From: an uncultured Prochlorococcus sp.
Lineage (GTDB): Bacteria; Cyanobacteriota; Cyanobacteriia; PCC-6307; Cyanobiaceae
Length of the DNA: 64,000 bases
Assembly: GCA_902573045.1 (NCBI GenBank)
Contig: CACGIB010000001.1
Span: 16,090 to 80,089 of the forward strand
Direction: 5' to 3'
This document shows positions 39,512-50,224 of the stretch, one piece after another; position 1 is the stretch's first letter, and every line of letters starts with the position of its first letter. The position numbers and the translations under genes were made by a program. The notes under the pieces are model-generated. The model was not told the origin of the DNA. It saw nothing but the letters and a program-made list of their open reading frames with translations, and made no database searches.

Positions 39512-42277
39512 TCAGCTAGGTTTGAAAACGATCTCATCTTTTTTAGCAGGGTTAAGTTTAATTGTTATATTTTTTTTATTTTTGAAGTTATCCTCTAAAA
39601 GTTTTGCAGCTAAGGGATTTTCTATTTGTCTTCTAAGTTCCCTGCTAAGTGGCCTAGCACCATATTCAGGTTCGTAAGAGTCGTTTGCAATTTTGTTGAT
39701 AACTTTTTTGTCTATAACGATATTTATTTTCTGCTCAAGTAGCAGGTTCTTTAAATCTTCTGTTTGTAGAATGATTATTTTTTGAAGTTCATCTATAGAT
39801 AATGGATCAAACTTTACAACTTCGTCAATTCTATTTAAAAATTCAGGTCTAAAAATTGAAGATAATGCATTACTAATTGAATCATCTAGAGTTTGTTGAT
39901 CTTTTTCTGACTTTCCCTCACTTTTAGAAATCTTTTGTGAATACTCCAGTATAGATTTACCAGCTAGGTTACTTGTCATAATGATTACCGTATTTTTGAA
40001 ATCTACGGTCCTTCCTTGAGAGTCTGTTAATCTTCCTTCATCTAAGACTTGCAAAAGGATATTAAATACTTCTGCATGTGCTTTTTCTATCTCATCAAGA
40101 AGTATTACTGAATAGGGTTTGCGTCTTACAGCTTCAGTTAATTGACCACCCTCTTCATAACCAACATAACCTGGGGGAGCTCCTAAAAGTCTTGCTACGG
40201 CATTTTTCTCCATATATTCACTCATGTCTAATCTTAAAAGTGCGTCTTCTTCATCAAATAAAACTGTTGCAAGAGATTTTGCTAATTCTGTTTTACCAAC
40301 ACCAGTAGGACCCATAAATAAAAAAGATCCAATAGGTCTTTTAGGACTTTTCATACCAACTCGAGCTCTTCTAATTGCAGCAGAAACAGCTTCTATTGCT
40401 TTTTCTTGTCCAATAACTTTTTCACTTAGTTCTGTTTCTAGATTGACTAATTTCTTACGTTCATTTGAAACTACTTTAGAAATTGGAATTCCTGTGATTT
40501 TTGATATAACATCTGCAATATCATCAGGTTCAACTTGATATTTAAAAGGGAAATTTCTATTCTTATTTATTTTGTTAAAGTTCTCTTCAAGTTTTTGTAT
40601 GTCATTCTCTATTTCACTTAACTCTTCTTCAAGCTTTTCTAAATAATCTAGATCATTTTCACTTTCGCGATTTGATTTATCTTTAATTTGTTTGGTTAGC
40701 TTATCTTCTTCTTTCATTAAAATAGATAATTCCTCCATTTCTTGACGTAAATTTTTCCAATTTTCCAAAAGAACGTTCAATTTTGCCTCTGATTGTTGTC
40801 TATTATTCAATAGTTTTTCTTGAGCTTCGATATTTTCTCCTTGCAAATTATTCAATTTTTCATCAATAGTATTAAGTTTGTTTTCTTGTTGGAGAATGAT
40901 TTGAGGAATATTATTAGACTCGATTTTTAACTGTGCAGCTGCTTCATCAATTAAATCTATTGCACTATCAGGGAGACATTTATCGCTGATGTATCTATCG
41001 GCCAATTTTGCAGAATAGTTTACAGCCTCTTCAGAAATTTTGATGCCATGATGTGATTCATATTTCTTTTTGATCCCTTGTAATATTTTTGCGCTTAATT
41101 CTACTGAAGGTTCATTAACAGCTATCTTTTGAAAGCAATTATTTAATGCCTGATCTTTTTCAATAGTTTCACGAAATTTCTCAGGTGTTGTTGTACCGAT
41201 ACATCTAAGTTCTCCTTCAGCTAGTAAAGGTTTTAAGATGTTACTGATGTCGGTAGAAGATCTGTCAGAACTTAATATTGAGTGAATTTCATCAATAAAT
41301 AGAATCATTCCTTGGTTTGGATTATTTAGTTCCTGCATTATTAAACTTAGTCTTTCCTCTAGTTGACCTCTAAATTTGGTCCCAGAAACTAATGCACCTA
41401 AGTCAAGTGAAATAATTTTTAAGTCCTTTAAAGTATCAGGAACTTTTTTGTCTACAATTAATTGAGCAAGTAATTTTGCAATTGAGGTTTTACCAACTCC
41501 AGGATTGCCAATAAGTATAGGGTTATTTTTGTTTCTTCTGCAGAGTACCCTCATTAAATTATTGATCTCATTTTCTCTTCCTAAAACGGGATCCAGTAAG
41601 CCTTTTTTAGCTGATTCTGTTAAATCTTTTCCATAAATTGAAAGAGCATTTTCATCTTTTCCAACTTGTTTTTGGGTTTCAATTTGAAGTTCACTTTTCG
41701 GTAATGGAACAATAGCTTTTTTAAATTTTTCTTCTTTTATAAAAGTCTTGTTATTCTCGTTATTTGATTCAAAATTAGATTGATTATTTATTTCAATTAC
41801 ATTCCCATAATTAAAAGAATCTTTTGATTGATTAATATTTGGGTAAAACTTTAATTCTTCCTCTAATTTTTCCATTGAAAGGTTTCCTTCTTCAAAAACA
41901 TAATTTCCAATTCTCAAATCTCTTCCAAGAGCAATTAGTAAATGAGGGATTTCTATTAATTTCGATCCCCATTGAGTTTTAATCTGATTCGCGTTATCTA
42001 ATAAAATTTCTAAATCTTCTCCGATAGTAAAAATATCTGACTCGTTTGTTGGTGTCTCTTCTAAAAAATCTTCTGTTATGTCTAAAACTGTATCTTGGTC
42101 GATTGATAATTTTTCAATGAAGGCAAAGAATTCACTTGATGAGAACAATGTATGAATTATGTGTTCAATATTAAATTCGCTATGATCCCATTTTTTTGCG
42201 GTTTCTTCCCCTAATAAAAGAAGATTCCAACTAATATCGCTAAATAGTTCAGGACTGGATGTAAGTGTTTCTCTCAT
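39512..42277 (-). CDS. clpB2: ClpB-type AAA+ protein, divergent paralogue
   Basis: A Hsp100 protein of 921 residues. The N-domain (about 1-150) is weakly conserved and followed by an Asn-rich linker at about 150-190. AAA-1 has Walker A GNPGVGKT at 257-264 and Walker B LFIDEIH at 326-332; a long coiled-coil middle domain spans about 455-575; AAA-2 has GPTGVGKT at 656-663 and LLDEIEKAH. The middle domain supports a ClpB-like disaggregase rather than a ClpP partner. The divergent N-domain and linker suggest a second ClpB-like gene. It heads the secE-nusG-ribosomal block. Confidence 0.85.
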   Translation of the reverse strand: MRETLTSSPELFSDISWNLLLLGEETAKKWDHSEFNIEHIIHTLFSSSEFFAFIEKLSIDQDTVLDITEDFLEETPTNESDIFTIGEDLEILLDNANQIKTQWGSKLIEIPHLLIALGRDLRIGNYVFEEGNLSMEKLEEELKFYPNINQSKDSFNYGNVIEINNQSNFESNNENNKTFIKEEKFKKAIVPLPKSELQIETQKQVGKDENALSIYGKDLTESAKKGLLDPVLGRENEINNLMRVLCRRNKNNPILIGNPGVGKTSIAKLLAQLIVDKKVPDTLKDLKIISLDLGALVSGTKFRGQLEERLSLIMQELNNPNQGMILFIDEIHSILSSDRSSTDISNILKPLLAEGELRCIGTTTPEKFRETIEKDQALNNCFQKIAVNEPSVELSAKILQGIKKKYESHHGIKISEEAVNYSAKLADRYISDKCLPDSAIDLIDEAAAQLKIESNNIPQIILQQENKLNTIDEKLNNLQGENIEAQEKLLNNRQQSEAKLNVLLENWKNLRQEMEELSILMKEEDKLTKQIKDKSNRESENDLDYLEKLEEELSEIENDIQKLEENFNKINKNRNFPFKYQVEPDDIADVISKITGIPISKVVSNERKKLVNLETELSEKVIGQEKAIEAVSAAIRRARVGMKSPKRPIGSFLFMGPTGVGKTELAKSLATVLFDEEDALLRLDMSEYMEKNAVARLLGAPPGYVGYEEGGQLTEAVRRKPYSVILLDEIEKAHAEVFNILLQVLDEGRLTDSQGRTVDFKNTVIIMTSNLAGKSILEYSQKISKSEGKSEKDQQTLDDSISNALSSIFRPEFLNRIDEVVKFDPLSIDELQKIIILQTEDLKNLLLEQKINIVIDKKVINKIANDSYEPEYGARPLSRELRRQIENPLAAKLLEDNFKNKKNITIKLNPAKKDEIVFKPS

Positions 42278-42343
42278 AAACTATAAAAACTATAGTTGAT
42301 TATTAATTAATATTCTAAATAGGATATGCATTAATAATCACCC

Positions 42344-42381
42344 AATAATTTTCAAATTGTAAGATGAATTTGAAAATTATT
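42344..42381. repeat. Perfect 15-bp inverted repeat in clpB2-eno intergenic region
   Basis: AATAATTTTCAAATT at 42344-42358 and its exact reverse complement at 42367-42381 are separated by 8 bases. It lies in the 263-bp gap between two divergently transcribed genes, where no terminator is expected. No U-run follows on either strand. It could be an operator, a cruciform or an RNA hairpin in the leader of eno. Confidence 0.75.
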
Positions 42382-42537
42382 TAGATGAGAGGCTTAGCGG
42401 GGACTTTAGAATGAAAAAAAACGTTAAATAATATTTAAGCTCTTATAAAATTAAAAAATTATAGTTGGTTAACAAATATATTTCAGATATTAGCCAAATA
42501 GTTCAGCTATTAATAGGATTTAAATAGTAATAATTAA

Positions 42538-43833
<1,296 letters not shown>

Positions 43834-43837
43834 TTTT

Positions 43838-45505
43838 TTAGCGCCTAAGTTTTTCTAAACGCGAGCCTTTTCTCATACTTAATTGGCACTTTATCCAATC
43901 AATACTTATTGGTAGTGCAAAAAAAAGTGGCAACAATGCAAAATTATTTTGTTTATTGGTTACAAGTAAAGCAGATGCAATTGATAAGCTTCCTATAAGA
44001 ATTGAATGGCCTAAAGTTTTTTGAGCAGTAAACATTTTTTTGAATTGCCTATCAGATTCCCCCATTCTTATTTGCAATTGTAAATCGCCCTGCTCTAATC
44101 TTTCTAAACTTTCATCTATTCTTTTGGGAATGCCAACAGCTTTCGATCCTATTTCACCTACTTGCCTTCCAAATTGGTTAATTAAATCGTTGGGAGTTTG
44201 ATTATTTGAAGTCATAAGTTCTATTAAATAAGGCTTGGTAACTGATACAAGGTTAAACCCTGGATCAAGCATTCTACCAACTCCTTCAAAAGTTGATAAA
44301 GCTCTCATCACAAAGATTAAATCTACTGGTAGTTGAAATGGTGTTTCATAAACAAGCTCGTATAAATCTCCAGATAATTTTTCAATAATATTTGGACTAA
44401 ATGGTGGAGTTAAGGCTTCTTTAAGCATCAATCTGACTAATCTTCTGACTGGTCCTACATCAATATCTTTTGAAATTAGCCCAGCTTGTTGTAATTGACT
44501 GACAAGTGATGAAGCGTCTCTTAACGCAGCAGCCTTAACCATCCCCCCTAATCTTGTTTGAAGTTTATTTGAGATATTGCCCATCATTCCAAAATCATAA
44601 AAAATCAATTTACCTTCATTTGAAACTGCTAGATTCCCTGGATGCGGGTCTGCATGAAAAAAACCGTAATTTACTAATTGTTTTAAATAACTGATGGCGC
44701 CTATTTCTGCAATTTTCGGTAAATCAATTTCTTGTGATTGTAATTTTTCTAAATCGCTTATTTTTGTTCCTTCTAGATAACTTAAACAAAGGACTTTTTC
44801 ACTGCTCATATCCCAAATTACTTCAGGTACTTCTACATTTTCATCATCAAGAAATTGCTGTCTAAATCTTGCTGCATATTGTGCTTCACAATTAAAATCA
44901 AGTTCCTTCATGAGAACTTTCCTACACTCTTTAGCAATCTCAACCCAGTTTCTTCCTCGACTCCAATTCTTATTTTTCTGCAATAATCCTGCTATTTGCT
45001 GCATTATGCCCAAATCTATAATAAACAATTCTTTTAAATTAGGCCTTTGAACTTTAAATACTACTTTCTTACCATCTTTTAAAGTCGCCCTATGTACCTG
45101 AGCTAGTGATGCTGATCCAACCGGATCACAAATTATTTGATCTATTTCATTAAACTTAGATTCTAGTTCTTCTCTAATAGTTTCTTCAACTTGCGCAAAT
45201 GAAAAATTAGGAACTTGATCCTGCAATTTAGACAATTCCTGTATCCAGGTATTAGGAATTAAATCAGGTCTCGCTGATAATAATTGTCCAATTTTAATAA
45301 ATGCTGATCCAAGCTTTATTAATTGATTAGTAAACCACCTAGCTCTTTTAATTTGGACCCTACTTTTTTCATCGTTCTTAGTTTGGAAAATTGTAAATCT
45401 AATATTATCTATCCATAAATTTATTAAAAGCGAAATCAGAGTTATCCAAATAATAAAGGCCCTCTTGAATTTTTTTAAACGGTAATGAAGAATGTGATAA
45501 CTCAT
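43838..45505 (-). CDS. UbiB/ABC1-family atypical kinase-like protein
   Basis: A 555-residue member of the ABC1/ADCK/UbiB family. The N-terminal KxGQ motif is at 71-74 in FIKIGQLLSARPDLIP; the nucleotide lysine is in KKVVFKVQRP; catalytic motifs are HADPHPGNL and YDFGMMG; two hydrophobic helices lie near the C-terminus. Cyanobacteria and plastids have several such proteins linked to prenylquinone metabolism or thylakoid lipid droplets, but the function of this one is not readable. Its ATG overlaps the stop of the upstream 105-aa gene by 4 bp. Confidence 0.9.
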   Translation of the reverse strand: MSYHILHYRLKKFKRAFIIWITLISLLINLWIDNIRFTIFQTKNDEKSRVQIKRARWFTNQLIKLGSAFIKIGQLLSARPDLIPNTWIQELSKLQDQVPNFSFAQVEETIREELESKFNEIDQIICDPVGSASLAQVHRATLKDGKKVVFKVQRPNLKELFIIDLGIMQQIAGLLQKNKNWSRGRNWVEIAKECRKVLMKELDFNCEAQYAARFRQQFLDDENVEVPEVIWDMSSEKVLCLSYLEGTKISDLEKLQSQEIDLPKIAEIGAISYLKQLVNYGFFHADPHPGNLAVSNEGKLIFYDFGMMGNISNKLQTRLGGMVKAAALRDASSLVSQLQQAGLISKDIDVGPVRRLVRLMLKEALTPPFSPNIIEKLSGDLYELVYETPFQLPVDLIFVMRALSTFEGVGRMLDPGFNLVSVTKPYLIELMTSNNQTPNDLINQFGRQVGEIGSKAVGIPKRIDESLERLEQGDLQLQIRMGESDRQFKKMFTAQKTLGHSILIGSLSIASALLVTNKQNNFALLPLFFALPISIDWIKCQLSMRKGSRLEKLRR

Positions 45506-45819
45506 TTAATTTGATTATTTATATTTTTATTAAAGAGATCAATTTGCTCGTTGATACCTTCAATTTCATTTAAAGCTTTTTTTATTTTGGAATCTTGATA
45601 ACTATTTGTAGACTCATTTTCTTGAATATTTTCGGCTTTTTCCAGTCTTGATGCCTCTTCGATTATGGATTCTTTAAAACTATCAAATTCTTTTTTGAGA
45701 ATTTCTGGAGCATCCTGAGCAATATTTGTTGCTTCTTCAATTTTTTCAACCAATATTTCGTTTATTTTTTCGGTTACTTTCTTAATGGCAGCTTTTAAAA
45801 GGTAGTCAGAGTTGGTCAT
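45502..45819 (-). CDS. Small charged, helical hypothetical protein
   Basis: A 105-residue protein dominated by Glu, Lys, Ile and Asn with heptad-like spacing, so probably mostly alpha-helical or coiled coil. No membrane segment or known motif is visible. It overlaps the UbiB-family gene by 4 bp (ATGA), suggesting translational coupling and a related role. I do not recognise a family. Confidence 0.7.
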   Translation of the reverse strand: MTNSDYLLKAAIKKVTEKINEILVEKIEEATNIAQDAPEILKKEFDSFKESIIEEASRLEKAENIQENESTNSYQDSKIKKALNEIEGINEQIDLFNKNINNQIK

Positions 45820-45922
45820 GAAAAATATAATGTTTCAACGGAAATTGATTTTTCGATATGATCTAATAATAGATCAATAAAGAACATTTCACGTAACTGA
45901 TCATTTTGATAATTAATTTTTT

Positions 45923-46045
45923 ATGTTTTTCCTATGTAAGTTTGTTTCTATATTAAGCTTTTTTCTCTTTTTTCTTTTACCTTATATCTATATAAAGGTT
46001 CAGGTATTTAATTTAAAAATATCTTCTAACCAAGAACTCATCTAA
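45923..46045 (+). CDS. Possible 40-aa hydrophobic ORF
   Basis: In the 255-bp gap between the 105-aa gene and the flavoprotein gene, an ATG-started frame of 40 codons encodes one strongly hydrophobic stretch (about residues 7-24) with a short polar tail. It has no visible Shine-Dalgarno site, and such frames arise easily in T-rich DNA. It might be a small membrane protein, but coding is doubtful. Confidence 0.2.
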   Translation: MFFLCKFVSILSFFLFFLLPYIYIKVQVFNLKISSNQELI

Positions 46046-46074
46046 TTAACTACTAAAAAAGGAGTTTTTTAAAA

Positions 46075-47031
46075 TTGGAAATCATTGAGTCAGATGTAGT
46101 TATTATCGGAGGAGGCCCGGCCGGATGTACTTGCGCACTTTATACATCTCGTTCAAACTTAAAGACAGTAATTTTAGATAAAAATCCATCTGTTGGCGCC
46201 TTAGCAATAACTCATCAAATAGCTAATTATCCAGGTGTTCCAGTTGATATAAGCGGAGAGAAATTACTTACTCTAATGAGAGAACAGGCTGTGCAATACG
46301 GCACAGATTATAGAAGAGCGCAAGTGTTTGGAATAGACGCTAGTGGAGAATGGAAAATGGTTTATACGCCTGAAGGTACTTTCAAAGCTAAAGCACTTGT
46401 ACTTGCAAGTGGAGCCATGGGTAGGCCAGCATCATTTAAGGGCGAAGCGGATTTTCTTGGCAAAGGAGTAAGTTATTGTGCTACATGTGATGGGGCTTTT
46501 TATAAAAATAGAGAAGTTGCCGTTGTTGGAGTGAACAAGGAGGCAATTGAAGAAGCAACTGTTCTAACTAAATTTGCATCAACTGTGCATTGGATTACAT
46601 CAAGTGATCCTAAATCAGATAATGAAGAAGCTATGGACTTAATGGATAATTCAACTATAAAGCATTGGAGTAGAACAAGATTATTGGAAATATTGGGTGA
46701 TGATATGGGCGTTAATGGGGTTCTTGTAAAAAATAAACAGGAAGAAAATCCTATCAATTTAAATTTAGACGGAGTCTTTGTCTATATGAGTGGTTCAAAG
46801 CCGATTACTGATTTTTTAGGGGATCAAATTGCTCTAAAAGAAGACGGAGGAGTTATTGTGGATGACTTTATGTCTACAAACTCTGCTGGAGTATGGGCTA
46901 TTGGAGATATAAGAAATACACCATTTAAGCAAGCAGTTGTTGCGGCTTCTGATGGATGTATTGCCGCGATGTCAATCGACAGATATTTAAACAGTAGAAA
47001 AAATATAAGAGTAGATTGGATTCATTCTTAA
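46075..47031 (+). CDS. Thioredoxin-reductase-like flavoprotein lacking NADPH motifs
   Basis: A 318-residue flavoprotein with the TrxB layout: FAD loop IIGGGPAGCTCALY at 10-23, redox pair CATC at 135-138, and the C-terminal FAD motif WAIGDIRNTPFKQAVVAASDG. In the middle domain, the NADPH-binding GGGxxA is replaced by VGVNKEA (151-157), and the usual basic HRR for the NADP phosphate reads ITSSDP. This is the pattern of cyanobacterial TrxR-like enzymes reported not to use NADPH (the DDOR/DTR groups). The start is TTG at 46075 with GGAG at 46061-46064. Plain NADPH thioredoxin reductase is less likely. Confidence 0.85.
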   Translation: MEIIESDVVIIGGGPAGCTCALYTSRSNLKTVILDKNPSVGALAITHQIANYPGVPVDISGEKLLTLMREQAVQYGTDYRRAQVFGIDASGEWKMVYTPEGTFKAKALVLASGAMGRPASFKGEADFLGKGVSYCATCDGAFYKNREVAVVGVNKEAIEEATVLTKFASTVHWITSSDPKSDNEEAMDLMDNSTIKHWSRTRLLEILGDDMGVNGVLVKNKQEENPINLNLDGVFVYMSGSKPITDFLGDQIALKEDGGVIVDDFMSTNSAGVWAIGDIRNTPFKQAVVAASDGCIAAMSIDRYLNSRKNIRVDWIHS

Positions 47032-47053
47032 AGATAAATATTTCTTATTTACT

Positions 47054-47335
47054 TTAAAGGGGTGTTGCTTCAGAAATATAAGCTACTCCTCCATAGTAGC
47101 TTAAATCATCCCTAATATTATCTCTCATTTTATCTATTAATTCTTGCTCACAAAAAACAATTACATGAGCATTTGATCCTAATCCTGTAAATTCCATATC
47201 TTCAGTCACAACTCTTTCAGGCCCCCTGCCTGTGGCATGTTTCATAACTGTATATCCCGGAACATTAGCTTTTTCTAATGTTTTAATAATTGCATCTAGT
47301 TCTCTTTCACTAAATATTAGGTCTAATCTTTTCAT
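47054..47335 (-). CDS. sbtB: SbtB-like PII-family regulator
   Basis: A 93-residue PII-like protein with the ferredoxin-like pattern (KRLDLIFSERELDAIIKTLEKANVPGYTVM, partly quoted), a T-loop region GRGPERVVTEDMEFTG and the C-terminal YGGVAYISEATPL. It lacks the uridylylation-type T-loop of GlnB. SbtB proteins bind adenine nucleotides and control the SbtA bicarbonate transporter. It starts 2 bp after the sbtA-like stop, so it is co-transcribed with its likely partner. It ends without the C-terminal Cys-containing loop some SbtB proteins have. Confidence 0.85.
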   Translation of the reverse strand: MKRLDLIFSERELDAIIKTLEKANVPGYTVMKHATGRGPERVVTEDMEFTGLGSNAHVIVFCEQELIDKMRDNIRDDLSYYGGVAYISEATPL

Positions 47336-47337
47336 TT

Positions 47338-48336
47338 TTATAAAGGGGAAAGTGGAATAATGGTATTTACTAAACTCATATATATGGGAATGCCAAGAAC
47401 TATATTGAATGGGAAAGTTAGACCTAGTGTTGTTGAAATGTAATAACTAGATTTAGCTTCTGGGACTGTCATCCTCATAGCTGCAGGAACTGCTAAATAT
47501 GATGCGCTTGCACATAAAACCACAAATAAAAGTGCGTTGCCAGGCCCTAAAGATAAAAATCTTGCAACGAAAACACCTATAAGTGCATTAAATAGAGGCA
47601 TGAAAATTGAAAAGCCAATCAAGAATGAACCTGCATTTTTCAGCCTCGGCAATCTTTGAGCAGCGACTATTCCCATATCTAATAAGAAGAAGCATTCTGC
47701 TCCATAGAATAATTGTCCAGTAAATGGTTCCATTTTTGTAATCCCTGACGGATTAATGGCAGCAGTCAAAAATCCTACAATTAAGCTTGAAAGCAATAAA
47801 TACACTGATCCATTCAAAAGTGATTCATGTAATATTGCGCTGAGATGCATTTTTCTTGATTTTGGTCTATTTTTTGGAGCTGCAAATTTTACTAGTAATA
47901 ATCCAACAATTATTGCAGGAGATTCCATTAATGCTAAGGCTCCAACCATAAACCCATCAAAAGCTATTTTTTGACTTTCTAAAAAACTTTCTGCGGAAAT
48001 GAATGTAACAGCACTAATTGAACCGTATGCTGCGGCTATTGCTGCTGAATTAAAAACATCAAACTTAAATCTTAAAATTAAAAAACCAATTAGCGGGATT
48101 ACTAGTGACATTAGTATTGCAGCACTTAAAGTCGGCAAAACTTGATCAGTAAACCCACTTTTCTGTATCTCTATTCCCCCTTTAAACCCGATTGCTAAGA
48201 GTAAATATAAAGAGAATAGTTTAGGTAATGGAGCCGGTATTTCTAAATCAGATTTAAAGAATACTGATATTGCTCCAATCAAAAAGAAAAGAACTGGCGG
48301 GGCTAATACATTTTGCAGAATTGGATTAATTTCCAT
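47338..48336 (-). CDS. sbtA: SbtA-like sodium-dependent bicarbonate transporter
   Basis: An integral membrane protein of 332 residues with about ten hydrophobic segments in two repeats and a longer cytoplasmic loop (KFAAPKNRPKSRKMHLSAIL). It belongs to the SbtA/DUF897 superfamily. Marine picocyanobacterial versions are distant from the characterised freshwater SbtA, so bicarbonate as substrate is probable but inferred from family and context. It lies between the SulP transporter and sbtB on the minus strand. Confidence 0.85.
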   Translation of the reverse strand: MEINPILQNVLAPPVLFFLIGAISVFFKSDLEIPAPLPKLFSLYLLLAIGFKGGIEIQKSGFTDQVLPTLSAAILMSLVIPLIGFLILRFKFDVFNSAAIAAAYGSISAVTFISAESFLESQKIAFDGFMVGALALMESPAIIVGLLLVKFAAPKNRPKSRKMHLSAILHESLLNGSVYLLLSSLIVGFLTAAINPSGITKMEPFTGQLFYGAECFFLLDMGIVAAQRLPRLKNAGSFLIGFSIFMPLFNALIGVFVARFLSLGPGNALLFVVLCASASYLAVPAAMRMTVPEAKSSYYISTTLGLTFPFNIVLGIPIYMSLVNTIIPLSPL

Positions 48337-48342
48337 AAAATG

Positions 48343-49995
48343 CTAGGCCAGTTCTTTTAGAGCTGTCTCTAAAGCTTCTTTTCTTGTTTCAATAATCCCT
48401 TCAACTCCAAATTTAGCTAATCTGTCTTTTACTTTTTCATTGGCACCAGCAACAAATGCTTTTCTGGAATTATTTTTTGCTTCTTGCATCATATCCTCTA
48501 TTGCGAGAGTGGCCGTTACTCCAAGTCTTGGAACGTCAGTGATATCTAATATTAAAATCTTGTAGTTTCTTACAAGCATCATTCTCTCAGATATACCTTT
48601 AGCTGCTCCAAAACTAAGTGGTCCTTTAAGTCTAAATAGCATTACTTCTCCTGAACATCTATCTAGTAGTGCTTTTTCATCAGCAGGTAATACATTTTTA
48701 GCTCGATCATCATTTGATAAGGGATTATCCTCATCCATACCTTCTAGTTGAGTTTCGGTTATTGAATCAATAGTTAGCATATTTGCTATAAATACTCCTA
48801 CTAAAACTGCCCAAATTAAATCCCAAAAAACTGTCATTAGAAGTACTCCGTACATTACTACTGAAGTTTTTAAAGATAATTTGTGAGCCCTCCTTAAGAA
48901 TCCCCAGTCAATAATATCTAGACCTACTTTTATAAGAATTCCAGCTAGCAAGGCAGTTGGTATTTGCTCAGCTAAAGGTCCTGCACCAACTAAAACTATC
49001 AATAACACAACTGAGTGAACCATCCCAGAAATGGGAGTTGAGCCTCCAGATTTAACATTTATAACTGTTCTCATTGTTGCTCCTGCACCAGGTAAACCCG
49101 AAAAGAGACCTGCGACAGCATTTCCTATTCCTTGACCGATAAGTTCTCTATCAGAATTATGTTTTGTTTGAGAGATATTGTCTGCTACAAGAGATGTCAG
49201 TAAAGAGTCAATTGCACCAAGTACTGCGAGTACTAATCCTGCCTTAAAAATAATTGGAAAATATTGATTAAAACTTGGGAAATTTAAAGATGGAACTCCC
49301 CGGGGAATTTCTCCAATTCTATCAATAGCTCCATCTCCAAAAATTAATATTGATATTGGAGTTACTATCAATAAGGCCAAAAGAGGAGAAGGAACCCATT
49401 GACTTATTTTTCTTGGAGTTAAAAATACTATACCTAGTGTCATTACTGCTACTCCAATAGCAGCACCGTTGGGCTGAAAGTTTGAAAATACAGTAGATAA
49501 AGATTCGACTACTCCACCACGAGTGCTAATTCCTAGTAATGGCCCAATCTGAAGAGCAATGATTATTACTCCAATACCAGACATGAATCCTGAAACAACA
49601 GAATATGGAACTAAAGTAATGTATTTACCTAGTTTTAGAATTCCAAATAATATTTGCAGTAAACCGCCAATTACTACCGCTGCCATCACTAAAGGCAAGA
49701 TTTGTCCTGCAGAAAGATCTCTTGGGACTCCCACTGCCGCTAGGCCTGCTACTACACCAGCAACAGTTACACTCATGGGACCAGTAGGTCCACTAACTTG
49801 AGCAGGTGTTCCGCCAAATAATGCCGCTAAAAAACCAACTACTACTGCACCATATAGTCCATAAATCGCTCCCCCAGGTCCTAACGCAGCATTACCAAAG
49901 GCAAGAGCGAGAGGTAAAGCCACCACTGCGGCTGTGATCCCTCCAAGAATATCGCCTCTTACATTTTTTAGATGAAATCCATTAATTATTTGCAA
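48343..49995 (-). CDS. bicA: SulP-family anion transporter, BicA-like
   Basis: A 550-residue SulP transporter with about 12-14 hydrophobic segments up to residue 410 and a C-terminal STAS domain (about 430-550, with ILDITDVPRLGVTATLAIEDM). N-terminal DILGGITAAVVALPLALAFG and the following Gly-rich segments are typical of the family. Bicarbonate is the likely cargo because it precedes SbtA- and SbtB-like genes; sulfate is the alternative. The start is TTG at 49995 with a good AAGGAG site at 50003-50008 (reverse strand), 7 bases away. Confidence 0.85.
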   Translation of the reverse strand: MQIINGFHLKNVRGDILGGITAAVVALPLALAFGNAALGPGGAIYGLYGAVVVGFLAALFGGTPAQVSGPTGPMSVTVAGVVAGLAAVGVPRDLSAGQILPLVMAAVVIGGLLQILFGILKLGKYITLVPYSVVSGFMSGIGVIIIALQIGPLLGISTRGGVVESLSTVFSNFQPNGAAIGVAVMTLGIVFLTPRKISQWVPSPLLALLIVTPISILIFGDGAIDRIGEIPRGVPSLNFPSFNQYFPIIFKAGLVLAVLGAIDSLLTSLVADNISQTKHNSDRELIGQGIGNAVAGLFSGLPGAGATMRTVINVKSGGSTPISGMVHSVVLLIVLVGAGPLAEQIPTALLAGILIKVGLDIIDWGFLRRAHKLSLKTSVVMYGVLLMTVFWDLIWAVLVGVFIANMLTIDSITETQLEGMDEDNPLSNDDRAKNVLPADEKALLDRCSGEVMLFRLKGPLSFGAAKGISERMMLVRNYKILILDITDVPRLGVTATLAIEDMMQEAKNNSRKAFVAGANEKVKDRLAKFGVEGIIETRKEALETALKELA

Positions 49996-50224
49996 AGATA
50001 CTCTCCTTAAAATAAATACTTAACTAAAAGATATTATCTCTTACTGACGTAAATTTGTGAAAAATGAAGTTTGTGCAAAATATTTTTGTAACTTTTTTTT
50101 TCTTAATTAAATAAATTTTAGTTAATTTTCCTGAACAAAAGTAGGCTCTGATTGATTTATGTGCGAGGCAAGCGATTAATGTATTAGATAAATATTTTTC
50201 AATTTAAATTTAAATAATATCCAA

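Noticed and set aside
42385..42414. Nine-codon ORF (MRGLAGTLE) upstream of eno as a leader peptide
   Set aside because: It is too short, with no ribosome-binding site or regulatory residue run; chance occurrence is likely.
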